Position numbers and translations under genes: made by a program. From Malurus cyaneus samueli (taxonomy: Eukaryota; Chordata; Aves; Passeriformes; Maluridae), in the NCBI GenBank assembly GCA_009741485.1, contig CM019220.1, positions 31,750,185-31,814,184 on the forward strand: a stretch of DNA of 64,000 nucleotides, written 5' to 3'. Shown here one piece after another: positions 24,021 through 39,210 of the stretch (within the stretch, counting starts at the first letter, position 1; each line of letters opens with the position of its first letter). The notes beneath the pieces are model-generated. The model ran no database searches, was not told the DNA's origin, and saw only the letters and a list, made by a program, of their open reading frames with translations.

Positions 24021-27000
24021 CAGAGCCTTTACATGGGGCAGAAAAGATTCCTCTCTTGCAAGGGTTCAGCCCAGGTAAAATGAGTGTTGAGAAAAATTGA
24101 AGAAATGCCCTGTGCTGGATTACTGTTAATGCTTTCGAAATGAACACTGAGGTTCACTGACTTAACTTTGCACTCGAAATGGAGCTTTGAAAAAGGGGAA
24201 ACACTTTGGCCAGGAACCTCAAATATTTTCAAGGACTAAGATCCAACAGAAAGCAAGTTTAAGAGCTCTACTTCCTCATAAAACATTTAAAAAACAACAT
24301 TCTGTTACTTACATTGCTTAAAAAACTCCTGCCATATATGGATGAAAATTATATACAGATTTCTTGTAAAGATAATCTCAAGTACCTGGAGGAGTTAAAG
24401 TCCTAAGGATGACTGCTGACCTAGCTCAGGGTTGTCTGGGACTACTTTGGGACAACATTTCTTTTCCATGATTACCTCATTTTCTTCCATGTCAGCAACT
24501 CACTCAACCTGTCTTGAGATTTCCAAAAAGGTTCAAGGGAAGGAGCTTCAGGGAAATATATTCGAACAGGAAAAAAAAGAAAGCAACCTTAAAAAAAAAA
24601 ACATTCAGCAGAAGTAGCGGCAAAGGACACTCATCTCACAGAAGTAAAAGCCCCAGCCCACTAAAATTTGGCCTCAACAGGCTTCACAGTTTAACCCCAA
24701 ATGGAAAAGATCCAGCATATACATGGAAGGCAACAAGCAATCTGAGTGACAGTTTGCATTCTCTTCCCCATATAAGCATAAAGTCTGGACAAAATAACCA
24801 CAAGAAGTGTATTTTTGTAAGTGGTGAAAATTAATTTTCATAAAGGAACTAGGAAGACTCAAGACAAATGTTACAGAACACTCAGCTCTTCCCTGTCAGA
24901 ACATCCAGCCCATATAAACGACAGACAAATCTATCACATCACATTACCCAGTGACCTGGATCAGCATCCATATTCCTAAAAAGAACATCTCTTCATAGAA
25001 AATTCAAAACAAAACAGAGCTTCGTTTATAAGAAAAGCAAAATGTGGAGAACGAGAAGCAACCATGCTGCTGTCTCTGCTTGCCTATGACCAATATAAAC
25101 CATGTCTAGATGCAAGCATCTCATGTTTAGGCGACTTTACAGCCCAAGACCACACAGCTGGCACTGGTCCCAAGCAATGATCTCATTTTCAAGAAATAAC
25201 AATTATTGCTACACACAAGTGCAATTCTTTTAGGTGGCAACTAAATTCAACCAGATTTTCCCAGTACAAAATAGCTAAATAAATAAAGCAGCAGAAAATA
25301 AAGCAGTAGAATGATAAAAAAAAAGTTCTTATCTACAGAAAAGATGATTCTTATTTACTCATCTCATACAAACACTCCAAGAATATGCTCTGCTGAGCAT
25401 TAAAATGCTGTAAGGCACTGAAGACAATAATCTCTTATGCATGAACCATTCAGCTGAAGGAGAAAGAAAATTATATTCCACATTTAGTTTTGCTGATGTG
25501 ACTGCATAAACAAAAACATCATGGTTAAGACTAGAAGGAATTGAAGAATTTTAAATGGTTTTGTTGGGGGTTACTCCTGATTTTAGTCTGTGCAGCTCAC
25601 TGAATAAACTAAAATACAGCAGCACTAAATGTGGAAGGCCAAAAGAGAAAGTTTAAAATGAGAAAATCTCCACATGCCTTGGGCTGACATGCTAACAGAA
25701 ATTCCTCGTGGAAGCAGGATATCACATAAATATTGCAATTCAGATGTGGATATATGCAAATGCGGGTACGCACTGTGTGTGTTCACCCCGCTCCTCAGAA
25801 GCAATACTAGCCCAGACAGCTGAACTAAAGACACTAACAGTAGGATTAACCTACAGGAAAAATCTTTGCTTTTATTTTTACAGAAACACGCTATTCCTCC
25901 TCAAAAACTTAAGACTTCACAGCCCAGATCTGTGATTTACTCCTGGGCTGAGTACAACTGGTGTACTCACCAGACCCTCAGCTCTTCAATGTTTTATTTG
26001 GATGCTTTTCACAGTCAGAGGAAAACCCCTGGGATAACTGGTAGAAAAAACAATTGAGACAAAGGAACTATGCACAGGAATGAAAGCAATATGCAAGGGT
26101 ACCAGAAGATGTGCAACAGCAGCCAATTACACCAATATAGAAATCTCTGTTCAGACAGTCTCACACACCTACCCAGCACCTTTGTACCACTTGCATGTGC
26201 TGGGTATGTCAGGCATCCATCCCCTTGAGCCTCTCTCAGCTAATCCACGCCTGCTGACAGCTCAGACTGCAACAACTTTTTCCAAACTTGCCGAGGACAT
26301 GCATGTCAGATCCGTAAGTTTCTCTGCAAATTACACTTGTGAGTACCCAAGCTGAACAAGATTTCAGATGTGAACCAAGAGCAAATTCTGCCCCTGAAAG
26401 CATTGTGCCAATAAACCCATCAGCTCCTGGGCCTCAGGCTGCAAGTGTTGGTTAACTGAGGAAGATCAGACGAAAAGCCAATGCCAACAGAGCTGTGACT
26501 CATAGCACTCACCTCAGCCAAGAGAGTCCTGACAATAACATCACAGGACCAGAAAGAGCAATAAATCGTCTGTCATCACACAAAATAAAAGGTAAGACAC
26601 AGAGATCTTATGTTTTTAAGAAGAGCACAAGACTGCCATGTGAAAGTGTGATGCTAATTACTCTGTTTCAAGAGCCCTTCAGAGTAATGGACAGAATGGA
26701 GACAGGAGAGAGACAGAGAGTAATTAAGGATGCATAATTATTATTTTTAACCAAAGGAGCACTCGGTTGCAGGGCTGGGCGTCTCCAGGGCAGCTGGGAC
26801 TCCTCAGCAGGGATTGCCAGAGCTGGGCTCAGATGGCCACAGCTCCAGAGCAGAGTGGCCCTGCCGGCAGTGAGTCTCCAGCCCATGGAGTGGCAACGGG
26901 ACCCTGGCACATGGCCTGCACTGCCTTCATTACCTGTTATTACAATGCACTACTGGCAAAGCTCCTGCAGCCCGAGAAAGACAGGAGGAAAATTAACTCG

Positions 27001-28240
27001 GGTTTAATAAACACAGTAGGGTAAACATGATTTCAGATAGAGACCAAATATAAATACACAATTTTTTTTCCTTAAAGACACAGTCAATTTCTAGACAACG
27101 GCATTCAGCTCTTAAAGCCATGAGGCCTCCCACAGCTTTTCCGTATGTCTATCTAAGAGGTCTGAGGAGGCTTTTTTTCCTCCCCTATTTCAAACACAGG
27201 ATCACAGCATCTCAGGTGACACTAGAACAAAATTTAAATAGGGGTAGGTGTATTACTGAAGGCAGGTATCTGTTACAGCCCAGCCAGCAAGTATCCTTTG
27301 CACCAGATAACCTTTCAGTCAAGATAAACAGCATAACCAGGGCAAGCGTGTTTGTAGGGTCAGGATACAACCAGAAACCCACACAGTGCCTTTGGAAACC
27401 TTCACCCCTGTGTAAGAGTACTGCTGAGAGCACTTGGAGATACGATGGGCCTCAACTGTATAAATCAGAAGGATAAACACATCTCCAAGGTGAACGGATG
27501 ATGAAAAATTTCTACTGCTTTTGCTTGTTTGGAGCTTTGATATTTTAGCATTGCAAAATACTCACAAAGACTCTCAGATAAAAAATTAATAAACGTAACC
27601 AGAAGAGAAAAGCGTATCAGGACACAGGACACCTAATTGTCACAGAGTCTTTAGAGAATAAGAGCTAGTCTCTTCCAAACAGACAGCAAGAAATTATGAA
27701 AATGCAGCATCTGAAGAAATAACAAGGTAAACCTCAGCTTGCAAGTTTGGGCCACATCCTGTATTTCATTAATATTAGAAAAGAAATCCTGAACCTTAAA
27801 TCATGTCTCAAAAGTCATCAGCAATTAAATTTTTTGTGCAACCATCAGGGTTCTCCACTCATGCAAGTGCCCCTCTCAGAAGGCAGTAACATTAATACTT
27901 TGATTTTGACACTTTGTTAGTAGAAAATTCCTGCTATAAATTACATTTGCTGTAACAGTTTGTGCTGCTCCAGCCCAGTTTCTCCCCAGCATGCTGTTAG
28001 CAAGGTAACGAGAATGCATCCACTAGCTCAGTTCAATGCTTCCTTTAGGGCAGCAAGACAAACTGCAAAAGGTGACATCTCAGAAGGTTTTAATAAAGCA
28101 AGTATCAAAGAAAGCATCAAACACATGAGAAACTAACATAAACCATATCAAAAGACATGAAGTAATACTAAGGAACAACCCATCCACTTTGCTCCAAACT
28201 CCTGTTTTGATGGCTAAGTGAAAGCCTCAGCAAACTATTT
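24021..28240. other. Intronic stretch without recognised features
   Basis: This is AT-rich unique intron. Open frames such as 27120-27476 and 24514-24834 (plus) have no recognisable domains. An octamer ATGCAAAT at 25754-25761 is within chance expectation. I see no transposon, tRNA or structured RNA. Confidence 0.65.
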
Positions 28241-28517
28241 CACAGAACAGTTTGAGTTGGAAGGGACTGTTAAAGGTCTCTAGTACAAGCCTCCTGCAAT
28301 GAACGGGGGCATCCTCAACTACATCAGGCTGCTCAGAACCCTGTCCAACCTACCCTTGAATGTTACTAGGGCTCAGGTGCATACCACCTTTCCAAACAAC
28401 CTGCCACAGTGTTTCACCAGCCCCATTACAAAAAAAAACCCTTCTTCTTTCTACCTAATCTAAATTGACCTCTTTGAGATTAAAACCATTACCTTCTGTC
28501 CTATCGCAACAGGCCCC
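28241..28517 (-). mobile_element. CR1 LINE 3' fragment, minus orientation
   Basis: The plus strand begins CACAGAACAGTTTGAGTTGG, then AAGGGACTGTTAAAGGTC. It later carries GTCCAACCTACCCTTGAATG, GTGTTTCACCAGCCCCATTA and CTGTCCTATCGCAACAGGCC. These are in the order of the reverse complement of a CR1 3' end. It is diverged more than the copy at 16.5 kb and is 5' truncated near 28,517. Recognition is by wording remembered from bird CR1 families, and the exact subfamily is not assigned. Confidence 0.92.
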
Positions 28518-28686
28518 AGTTTGGAGGGGAACTGCACTGCAACAGGCTGCCATCCAAATAAGTCCCATTTAAAGCAGGACTAAACTCTGAAGACAAGGAG
28601 GGAACAAATCATCTGAGTAACTCTGGGCTAAAGCTAAATGCCAGGACATTTCATAGGCTAAGCCAGTCAAAATATACACAAATACT

Positions 28687-28708
28687 AAAAAAAAAAAAAA
28701 AAAAAAAA
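28687..28708. repeat. Poly(A) tract, 22 bases
   Basis: A perfect A run follows ACT and ends at GCATG. No retrocopy is recognised upstream. Confidence 0.95.
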
Positions 28709-31700
28709 GCATGAATTCTCCATGAGATGGAGAATGAAGAGATAAAAGGAGGCCACAGGAAATACTGGTCTTGCTTCCAACCAGCATGGACACAGGCTGT
28801 AGCAGAACTGAACCAAAACATCCTCACACTCCTAGAATTCTGCATTAAGCAAAGCCGTAAGATGAAGACATTGCAGAGGGGAATCATGTGAGCAGTAAAG
28901 AGACCAACTCTATAGTATCTGCTGACAAAATCACACCTACAGAACCTATTTTACCTCGAATGAATTAGTGAGAGGGATACACAAAACCATGGGTCTCCCC
29001 GCAACAATGAAATTAACATTTAAAATTATGAATACCCTCCAGGAAATTTGCACTTTGCACATGCATCCTAACTACAGCACCCATGGCTCAGCATAGAGCA
29101 TAAAAGGACAAGAGGGCTCTGTCCCAGCTTATATTCCTAATACATGACAAGTCTGAAGATTTCAAATTCCTTTCAGGTGTTCATCTGTGAATTCACCCAC
29201 CTGCATTCCTACAAATACCCAAGAACATCCAGAGCATTAGACTGGCATCTGAAGTCCCATAAACACTGTGTCAAAATGAAAGATTTTGTCTTGTTAGCTT
29301 TAGCCCACATGATGTTAGCAGAGCATCCAGTGTTAGACCTGAAACTGAACCCAGGCCACTGTCATTACCACAACAAGCAGATCCATTTTCCATGCTGACA
29401 CAGGCACAGAAATCTTAACAGGTATAAGGAAGGCAATAAAAGTCTTTTTAAAAGAAAGGTGACAAGACGCCAAAGATCAATCAGATCAGAGATGGAAACC
29501 CACCAACCCACTGAGCAACATTTGTATTTGTTATTTGTCACAGTTATCTGACACCTTGATAATCGCTCTTTGCCATTAAGCAGCAAGGCAGTATTTCATG
29601 AAGGGAAAATGCTGGCACTGAGGAGATCTTGCTGGGTGATGAACAAGTAAGCTGTGGCTGACACGGCTGAGGCAGAGGTTCTCCAAGGGCACAGTGCTCA
29701 GCAAAGCCGTGTTGCATTCCCATCTAGAGTGTAGCCTGTCGTTTCCCTGCCCTCAGACCTTTTCTGTCACACATTCTTCACTAAGTCCACATTCATATTT
29801 CTCTTCCCATGTCTTCCTGAGAAAAGAACCTAATCCTGTATTGGTAGAGACAGGCTGTTATTATTATCTACAGGAAAAACAAAAGATACTCATCTTATCT
29901 AAGGCTGAGCATAAACAATGGGTAAGGAGAAGGGAAGCGGAGACCACACGGCAGCGCTGCCATTCTCTACAGCCCTCACAAATAGCAAAGGTCTGAGAGC
30001 CTTGTCCCCTTTCTGCAGGCAGGGAAACACAGAGGTGACGGTGGGACACTGTCCCAGGAGGGTGAAGGCAGAGCCCACCCCCACAGCAGGATCTGCAGGC
30101 AGCACTGCCTGTTCAACCCCAGGTTATCTCAGGCAGTGCTTCCAGGATGTGGAGATCAGCACTGAATGAATCATGGTTTCCCCACAGAAAAAGGAGAAGA
30201 TGAAAAATGTTTCCCATTCCACAGGCAGGCAATTTCAGCCACACCACACTCATATGATTTCAGCTACAGGGACACCATGCAGTTGGATCCAGCCCAGCCC
30301 AGATCCAAGTTAATCGCTTCCTCAGACAGGGCCACGAGAAGCAGTGCTGTCAGGGATGTTTGTGGCACCCTCAGGGACCTGCATGGGGACAGAAGCACTG
30401 GCCCTGGCAGACAGCAGAGTGAGAGCTCCCTGCCACCCTGTCTGTCCCACAGCACACACTGCACTCCAGGGAAAAACGAGTGTGTCCTGCTGGGAGAAAA
30501 GCTCTTGTGCTGTTTTGTATTTGAATGCCAGCTGGCACAGTTACAGCCTAATTCATGATGAGGGCATGATACAACAAACTGTCCATATTTGTTTATTTTC
30601 TCTAAAAAGAAAGAAAAATCTATTGCTTTCTCTACAAAATAAAATGAAAAAATCAGGCAAACTATGTTTACACAGATTTTTGTGCAGGAACAACTAGCTA
30701 GGACATTATTTCAAAAGAAAGACAAAATCATTGATGTACACCCTTGCTTGATGACTGTTTCACTTATTTCCTTCTAAATAAACCAAAACCACAACAAAAG
30801 TCCTTGTTGAAATACAAAATTTCTTGTTGATTCTGAGGTGATAGAGAGAGGATTTAAAGGACAACAGAAATATTTTGTGAAAGGCCACAGGGAAGAGCAG
30901 TGTGTCAGGTAACTCAAGCAACAAATCTCATGGGGAATATGGGTCTCCGGAAGTTCAATTGCTCAGTAAGCTTCAGCTGCACGAAGAAAATGTTCAAGAT
31001 AAATAAAACACATTAATTTTCAAAGTCAGGTTCGTGAGGTGGCTCCATCACTTCATTATGCTGGAATACAGCAGTAGGAAAGACACTGTCATTTCTAAAT
31101 GTTTTGTCACCACAAACAGCACAGAACCACTTCACACAGACGGCCATTTCAGACCTGAAACAAAATCAGATGTGCTGTAGCCAGGATTTTAAATTTCTTC
31201 TGAAGGTCTTCAAGTTGCTTCCTTCCAGTGCAGCTTGGCTGGCATAAAAGGAAGGATATGCTGCAATACAGTCACATCTACTTGCAATTATCTGTTTGCT
31301 TCAAAATATTAGCAAAACATCTTGGGTGGAGGAAGGAGGTGACAAATCATCTCAGGGGTGGCAAGAGGAGGATGAGAATTTCCATTACAAACTACTTGTT
31401 AGGTAGTCCCACCCCAAGAACATCATGCTGCTATACTAGGACGTGAGAAAAGAAAACTCACGGTTTGTGTTCTTCAAATTGCAAGAGTAACAATCACATC
31501 ATCTTAGGGCAGGCTCACATCCAGAACCTGCATGAACACCATCAACTCCTAAAATCCTTACAAATGACCCTTGTATTTCAGTCCAGCTTGAGCAGAACTT
31601 GAGATCAGAGCTTTCTTCAGACATTGGAAAAGTCTTTAACAAGTATTTCACACATCATAAGCTTTCTTACTTTCAGTTCCAACTACAGAAATGGACCAGG

Positions 31701-34464
31701 AAAAGATACAAAGTAGTTTTCCAAGTATTTTTTTACACTGGTAGATGCCCTATTCAAAATCCTCCCAGTTCCAAGAAGGTCTAGAAAAAATAAATTATTT
31801 CACTCATAGATTAGATAACCATAAAATATTTAAGGATGAGACACACTGACATTCATCAAGAGACTTAAAACAAAATAATCAAATCAGGCAGTCTACTTTA
31901 CAGAGACTACCATTTGCTGTCTGGATCTCTAGCCTACTTCAGACATGTGAAAAACTATCCTTCATTTTCCTAGATGAAGTAGGTTTTTTTTAAGAAGTTA
32001 ACAATCACTATTTAGGAAGAAACTATTTTGAGCGTATAGATTATGTTACATACACAGTAACCTATACATGAAATCTTGCTAACCCTTTTTTTCATAAATT
32101 GAGGCCTACCACTACATCAATCGATCACATACATTTATTCTTTTTTCTTTCAGAAATTGAAATCATATGAGAATTTCAGTCTCTGTCTCACTTTTAGTTT
32201 TTATACATGAATTAAAACGAAATTAAAAGCTACTGGTTAATTTTTTTAATTTCATTGAGTAATGCCAGGGTAGATTCCAGCTCAGTAAATAGCAGCCAAG
32301 GAGTACAAAAGACATGTTCACAAATGCCCCCAGCAGATCCAGCACACCAAACAAATGTCTACAGGGCTCCACCAACAAAAACAAAACAAAACAAAGCAAA
32401 AAAGTAGTAAATTAAGCTATGCTTAACTTGATTATATGTAGCAAAAAAGCATGGGTATTTCCTCTGCCAAAAACATCAGGCATTCTGATAAACAGCAAGC
32501 AATGGCAACCGGCCAAAAAATGCATCGTAAATAGCAAGAGCATTTTTCACTACCAAATACAACAGTGAAATGAGCTGGACTCCCGGAACCCAGCTGGGAA
32601 GAGATTTTTACAGAAGCACATTCATGGATTTTTAAGTTTATAATTTCAAACATGTACATATGAAAAGGTTAATGTTCTTCCGTTTCTTTCGTTCAGAGGT
32701 CATGAAACAGACAAAAATAAAGCACTCTTTGATACTATCACAAGCTACAAGGAGAGGCTATTTGACAGTATGAAGCTGTCTGGAGAAAGACTAATTTTCT
32801 TTAGAGCAAATCCCAAAGTCTTCTATGAACTCTTCACATAATAAACATCTCTTTCATGTTTTTCAAGATAAAATCTGAGGGGAAAAAAACAGTGCTCTAA
32901 AGTTTGTAAGTCCTTGAATTCCTGTGTTAAATAATACACATTAACCAGTGTTTCAAGTTAAACCTAAAAAAACATTTTAAGAAAATGCAGCTTCATAGCC
33001 TTTGCAGATGAATCTGATTGGGTCTTTCCTCTCTTCCAATACACATATGAGCTCTTACATCCCAGCAGTAATTTTAAATAAGTCTTTAAAACAGCATCTT
33101 GTTATGTTGCAATATGTTCTTAGAAAAATTGAAAAGCTTCAATGTAGTAACAAATGATGTGTCAAGATGTAACCATGTTCACTATATTTCACATAAAGCT
33201 CAGCTTTTCCATAGGAAAATCTCATGCTACCTAAAGTTTCCATCAGTTCCTGTTCCAAACACCATCCACAGATTCTCCTGATGACATCTAACATGCACTC
33301 ATTCCTATCTATCCCTACTGCACAGCAGGGAAACCCAGGAGCTGAAGGACAACTGCATGTCACAGGCAGGCTGTGAAGAGCTGAACTGGGAGACTTATCC
33401 ATTATATGGCAGAGCCAAAAATAATTCTGCATTTTACTGAGATGTCAGCACGAGAAGAGAGAGCACCCAATTCCCCTGCAAGTAATGGATGTTGCAAGTT
33501 ATCTAACAAGGTCAGTGTTTCAAACTGGGGATTGCAAACATACCCCTGCTTTGTTTTTTTCCACTTCCTCCCCCTTTCACCGTGGCTGTGGGAAGCATGT
33601 GCACACACCACACAGAGCATCCCCCAACAAGCCCAGCCTGAGAAGCAATGCCAGGACACATCACGCCAGGCTGGCAGATCTGCTGAGCTCCCACCATGTC
33701 ACAACTGAATGGTCCAGGGTTCATGGCCATCCAAAGGTCATGGTCTCAGTTTCAGCTCCCCAAATCATGTCAAAAAACACAGGAGAGCAAAACAAGGACC
33801 AGAAGACTCTCCCTCTACAGGAAGCAGGCAGAAAGCAAAATATGGCACAGGCTTGGGTTTCAACCCTTGCTTATCGAAAGAAATTCCTCCCCACAGCCCT
33901 CTTCCTCGACCTCTAGTCCTCAGGCAGCTTCATTCAGTTGATGCCTGGGAATTGGGCTTTATTCAGTACCTTAAAATCTGCTTGCTCAGACTGCTCCTTC
34001 AGGCACCGTTAAACTTTTTGACTAATAAGCACTTGCCTGTGAAGCTGAAGATGGAAATACTTATAAAATGAATTACGTATCTAATACCTTGCTAGTTGAG
34101 CTGGTTTTCATTAACATCTGGAAGAAAGGCTTGGTAGCAGCTTGGTGTTTTTGCCTGTTTCTGTGCACAGAGAGGATTATCCACAGCCCTGAGCACCCAC
34201 AGAGTCCAGCTCTGCCACCAGCGACCTTCACAGAGCAGGAGAGATGGAGCATCAGCACCAGAGCCTGGGGAGAGCAGTGGCGTGCTCACCATGACAACCA
34301 GGATGAGGAGGTTTTTCTCCATGAAAAATTAATGCCATTGCAACTGTAGCGGCCATTTACTTACCCCTGTGTTTTTACTCACTAGCACTTTAAAGAGAAA
34401 TAGGAATCAAGAGGGGAGAAGAAAGGAAGGGATGGAGAACTGAGAGCTCGAGGTCTGTTGCCAG

Positions 34465-34484
34465 AAAAAAAAAAAAAAAAAAAA
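34465..34484. repeat. Poly(A) tract, 20 bases
   Basis: A perfect A run preceded by GCCAG and followed by CCCAG. No retrocopy is recognised upstream. Confidence 0.95.
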
Positions 34485-35682
34485 CCCAGATCACAACACT
34501 GTTCAAGTGAACAAAAAAAATTGGAGGAGTTATTTGGACTTCTGTGTGCATTCATCTCCACACAGCAAGCAAAGATGCCCAACAATTCCCTGGGTAATAC
34601 AAGTCTACAAATTGCATCTGTGCTTTGAAGCAAGCACTGAGTTTACAGGACAGACGGAAAACATCTTCAAAGTCTCAAATGAAAGGCTTGAGTTTTCCAG
34701 AGTTAAAGGAAAGTAAACATGCATGGTGAAGTCAACGTTTTTTTCTGGAAGTCATGCCTTTTCCCTTTTGCAACTAAGAAAAGGATAAGTATTTTTAAAA
34801 TACGAATAAATGCTCACATAAAGCCTGTAATACTAGGATCATAGCAGCAAGAATATTGACATTAATGGAGTTGGCATTTAAGCAAGAATGGGCAGGAATA
34901 GTTTGTCATTTTCTTGTATTTAAACCAAACAGCTGTGAGGGCAGTACTAGCTTAAAATACAGAAGTAAAACAGTATCAAAGTAGTCATTAACAACAAAGC
35001 AGCCTCAAAAATGACAACATCAGGTAATCACAAATAAGAAGATTCAACTGCAAAATTTGGAGTTGCATTACTTAGAATGTTTGGGGATTTAAATTACTGT
35101 TATTACTATTTATTTCAGTTTTGACTAATTATTTTGGAGGCACTTGAAAGCAGCCAGTTCTACTGAATGCTGTTGAGAGTTCATTCTCAATTGAAATCAT
35201 ATAGGAAGGAAACAATGAAGTATCTGTCTCTCAGGAAGTATGTTAACCTTTAACATTCACAGTATGACCCTCCTCCTCAATGAAGGGGGATCAAAACACT
35301 GGACAGGGCTTTTGAAGAGCAACAATTAACACAGCAGAGCACAGAGCAGCTGCACAAATGCCACATCCCACCTCGTCACTCCCATACACTTTCCATGTCT
35401 GCTCTGCAGCTCTCGCCTCACCACAGACAGATCCTCTGCCCACACAGAGCCAATTATGAGTTTCTTAGTCACTAAGAAATGATGCCAAGCAGAATTTACC
35501 CTGTAACTTTCTGCTGGGGTGGACGCCTCAGCTTCTCTTTCAACATGGACAGAGGCAGACAGTTTTCAAAACTGCCAGCAATTACTGGGATCCTTTCACT
35601 CTGTTTCCTTAGGTCAAGAAACTTGCTGTATCTAGAAGTCAAAACTTTATCAATAACATGTGCAACATTTTATACACGTAGA

Positions 35683-35720
35683 CATGTTTTATATACACAC
35701 ATATATGTGTTATATATACC
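35683..35720. repeat. TA/CA-rich low-complexity patch with palindrome
   Basis: Alternating pyrimidine-purine sequence contains the perfect 14-base palindrome ACACATATATGTGT at 35697-35710. It is an ordinary decayed TA/CA microsatellite. Confidence 0.8.
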
Positions 35721-38700
35721 ACTAACATATTTTGAAAAATATCTCCAAAGTTAGATTTCAGGCCTTAATTCAACTCAAACAACTGGAGCATATGAGAAGG
35801 GAAGATCATCCTCCATCTGTGTTCTTTCAGCATCCTTGCACCTTCCTCACAGTTTCAGAACTTGACCACTATGAGGAGTGGGACAGTGGATTAGAATGGA
35901 TCCAGTACCATCAGATACTCCTTACACCCTTTCATCCATGAGGGTTTATGCAGGGAAGAGCAGAGGCAGTTTGCTGGGGACAGGCTGTTCAGGGCTTCTT
36001 CTGCCCAGTCTCTTCTGGGTCTGGGCGTCACACAAAAACGATTCGAATGGCTGAAGGGAGTGTCTGAGGTATAAAACACTGTCATGTCCTGAGTGGTAGA
36101 ACCAGAAAACTGGCTTTCTGACCAGAGAACTGTGATCTTGTCAAAACAAGCAAACTGTGTTTATCACACATATGGCATTGTGAAGGTTTTATTAACACTC
36201 ACTGCCATTCAAATTTGATCAGTCAATAGGGTCAATCAGTCAACATTTCAGCTGAGTATCTTATCCTTCTGACACTTAAACTGCAAAGATAAGTGGAAAA
36301 GATAGCTGCAACTATTACAAATAAATATCTTATTGTAAAATAAAACCACATACACCCTTTTTCTGTGTAAAACGTACTGTTTTGCAACAAGTATTCAAAA
36401 TAACAGATTCCATCCTACCATAACATCCAGTAGCGGATTGGGGATCCCATCATTCTTCATGGCTATTACACCACAACAGAGCAAGGACAGTATAGTGCAG
36501 GGTATATACAGTATATAGTATTCAAGGGAAAATTATTACAGTTTCACTACATCACTGGCACAACATATCATGAGCATGCCAGAAAAACTAGCTTGGGCTG
36601 CTCCAAGTGTGTACCAGCACTGCTGTTAAACAGGCAGGGAGAAGCAGCTCTGTGGGTACCTTGGGCACTCAGGCTCCCTCCTTGGTCACAGAGCAGCCAG
36701 TTCTGCACCAGACAGATGCAGCCCTCACCAGCTACTGGGCAACATTATCCACAGACAGGTCCTTAGGGCTGCCCTCCCCTAAAGGCAGACTCAGGTTGTA
36801 CATGCTTTGTTAAAGATGTCAAAGCTCCCTGTCCAGTGCTGCCTCTGTAGACACACAGCATCAGACTCCCCTGAAGCCGATATAGGAAAACCCAAACACT
36901 AGCAAAATGCACTGTATTTCCATAAATCTCCCACTAAGGTGGTGTTTTGGGGTTTTTTTCTAAGAACAGCGGCTGAACCACTGTGAAAGTCAGGTACCAT
37001 GCAAAGCCACTGAAATGCAAATTTTGTTAATGTGTGTTCCCGGAAACCCACAGGCACTTTTTACAACTATTCTTAAAACAAGCATAGCAGCATAACCAAC
37101 TCATTTTACATCGTATGCTGCTTAAACCTAAGGCTATTGGTAAAGGCCAAATTGCTACATCAGGAAAAAATTACAGAAGACACAGCACTTTTAACATCTA
37201 TGCACCTGCTGAATTTCAGTAACAAGTCAAGCCTTGCTTATGCACAAATAAAGATTTAAGAGATTGGCATGACTAACCTGAATGAATACATTCATTGGGA
37301 TGCACCAGGAGAGAAAGCGGAACTGTGCTATTTTGTCTGGGATAACTTTAATAAGCAGCTTGCTCTGAAAAGCAGCAACAGAAATGCAAACCACCTGGTT
37401 TGGCTGGATGCCTATATTGCAGGGCACTTGACCCCAGGACTTCCTGAGCTCCCTGCCATACTGGATCTCCAACAACAGCCTGGATGAGTAACAGCCCAGC
37501 AGCACTGACATGCAGCACCAGGGTTACAAACAACTTCCTCTGTTGAGACATCTCCTGCTGTAATTATAGCCGAGGCAAGCAGCAGGGCAGGGCATGCCAG
37601 TGCCCTGCATTCAGCACCACTTACCCTGTGTGCATCCATTATCTATCCCAGACCAATCCTGCTCCTCTGCCTTTCCCCTCAAGTAAACCCAAAAGTCTCT
37701 TTAGCACAAAGCCAAGCAAAGGAGGAAAAAAAAATACTGGACAGTGAAGTAAAACAAGATAATCTCATTGAGGTTTCAGGTTTACCTAGAGGCTTCTTGC
37801 TCATCATTCAAGAACAGAAACCAGCAGAGCTTCCAGCCACAACAGCCAGGCAGCTTAACAATAGCAAACCTCAAACAAGCAAGGTAAAATCAAATGAAAA
37901 GCTTTGATGTCTGCAGCAGACCCTGCCCAAGCTTTTGGTCAGCAGCCTTCGCCTTTTCCCTGTCATGGCTCATCATCCCCTTTCTGCATCATCACCTCTC
38001 ACTGCTCCCAAGTCTCCAAATTGCAAATTACTTGCTTGTTCTAGTGCTTTTGCTTGTCTCGAAAAGGACCAGGCAAATAGGCTTGTGCATAAGTGCATCG
38101 GGGAAGTATCACAAAAAACAGGTAGAAAGAACAACAAAAAGGATTCTCCATGACCTACAGCACAGCCACAAAATAAAAAAGAATGCAAGGGTAATAGAAC
38201 TTCAACTACCAACCCCATGGCCCCAGTGAAGGCAGTAGCCATGCAGGAATGAAGCCCATCCACATACAGAAGGTACAGCCTTCTAAGGAGCCAGCTGGAG
38301 TCACTGTCCCCAGGCAGAAGCAATCTGCAGACATGCAAACTGCTTTCAAAAATTAAAATACATTTGCAGCTACAACTTAGCCTAAATATCTCTTTTTAAA
38401 AGCTACCAGAAACTGGTTTGGGATTTTTTTTTACTTGGGTTTTTTTTGTTTGTTTGTTTTGTGTTGGGGTTTTTTTTTACCCCCTGTGCCTCATAAAAAT
38501 GAACCTACAAGCACAGTTTAGTAGAAACAATAATTGGGCAATATCATTGTTATTTAGTGATCCCTAATAAATCTGAAGAAGAGACTCACAAAGACAGTAT
38601 CTGCGTCACGTCTGCAGGGTTCACCAGGAAATTCATGGTCACAGTCAGCAACTTCCATTATTCTCCATGCAAGAGAGAGAACACCATTTTTGCTGAATTT

Positions 38701-39210
38701 ATTTGGGAGAAAGATGGCAAAAGCAGCTTTAATTATATAATTGTTAGACTGAGCATGGAACAGATTGACCCGCCAGACCTTCAATTATCCAACTAATCCT
38801 GCCAAGTTTAGAACTAGATGTCTTCCAGTTTTTCTGGTGAAAGTTGCAAGTTTCTCGCATATTATTTTCATCCCTTTTTTTAATACAGTGATATAATCAG
38901 AGCTCCATGCTTTTGCACAAATATAGTCTATTTTGCTCAAGCAAGATCTTGAAATACAATTGAACTTCTAGGGGTGGGTGCAGCCAATTTGTTTTGATAA
39001 TGTTTCCTGTTTACAACGATCCTAAATATCACTGCATAGAGGAATGAGATCATCATTAAGGCATGGAAGGAGGGAAGTAGGATGTTTATAGCATCCATTC
39101 ATTTTACCTGAGCTTAGAGACTTCATCACTTGGCAAACCTTGAATAATTCAATACACAAGAGCACACAGAAAATGCAGACAGGACATCTGTGGCTGAAAA
39201 GTCCCTGCAC

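Larger units (their letters stand above)
28518..39210. other. Intronic stretch with simple repeats only
   Basis: The stretch holds poly(A) runs of 22 (28687-28708) and 20 bases (34465-34484), an AAAAC repeat at about 32377-32398, a TA/CA-rich patch at 35683-35720 and T/TTTG runs at 38427-38479. An octamer lies at 37015-37022. Open frames up to 143 codons (33485-33916, plus) and 130 codons (30166-30558, plus) match no known protein. No gene or transposon is recognised. Confidence 0.65.

Noticed and set aside
23257..24078. 273-codon plus-strand ORF, the longest in the window
   Set aside because: It lies inside the GC-rich LTR-like block, where stops are rare. Its Cys/Pro/Gly-rich peptide has no domain I recognise, so it is not called as a gene.
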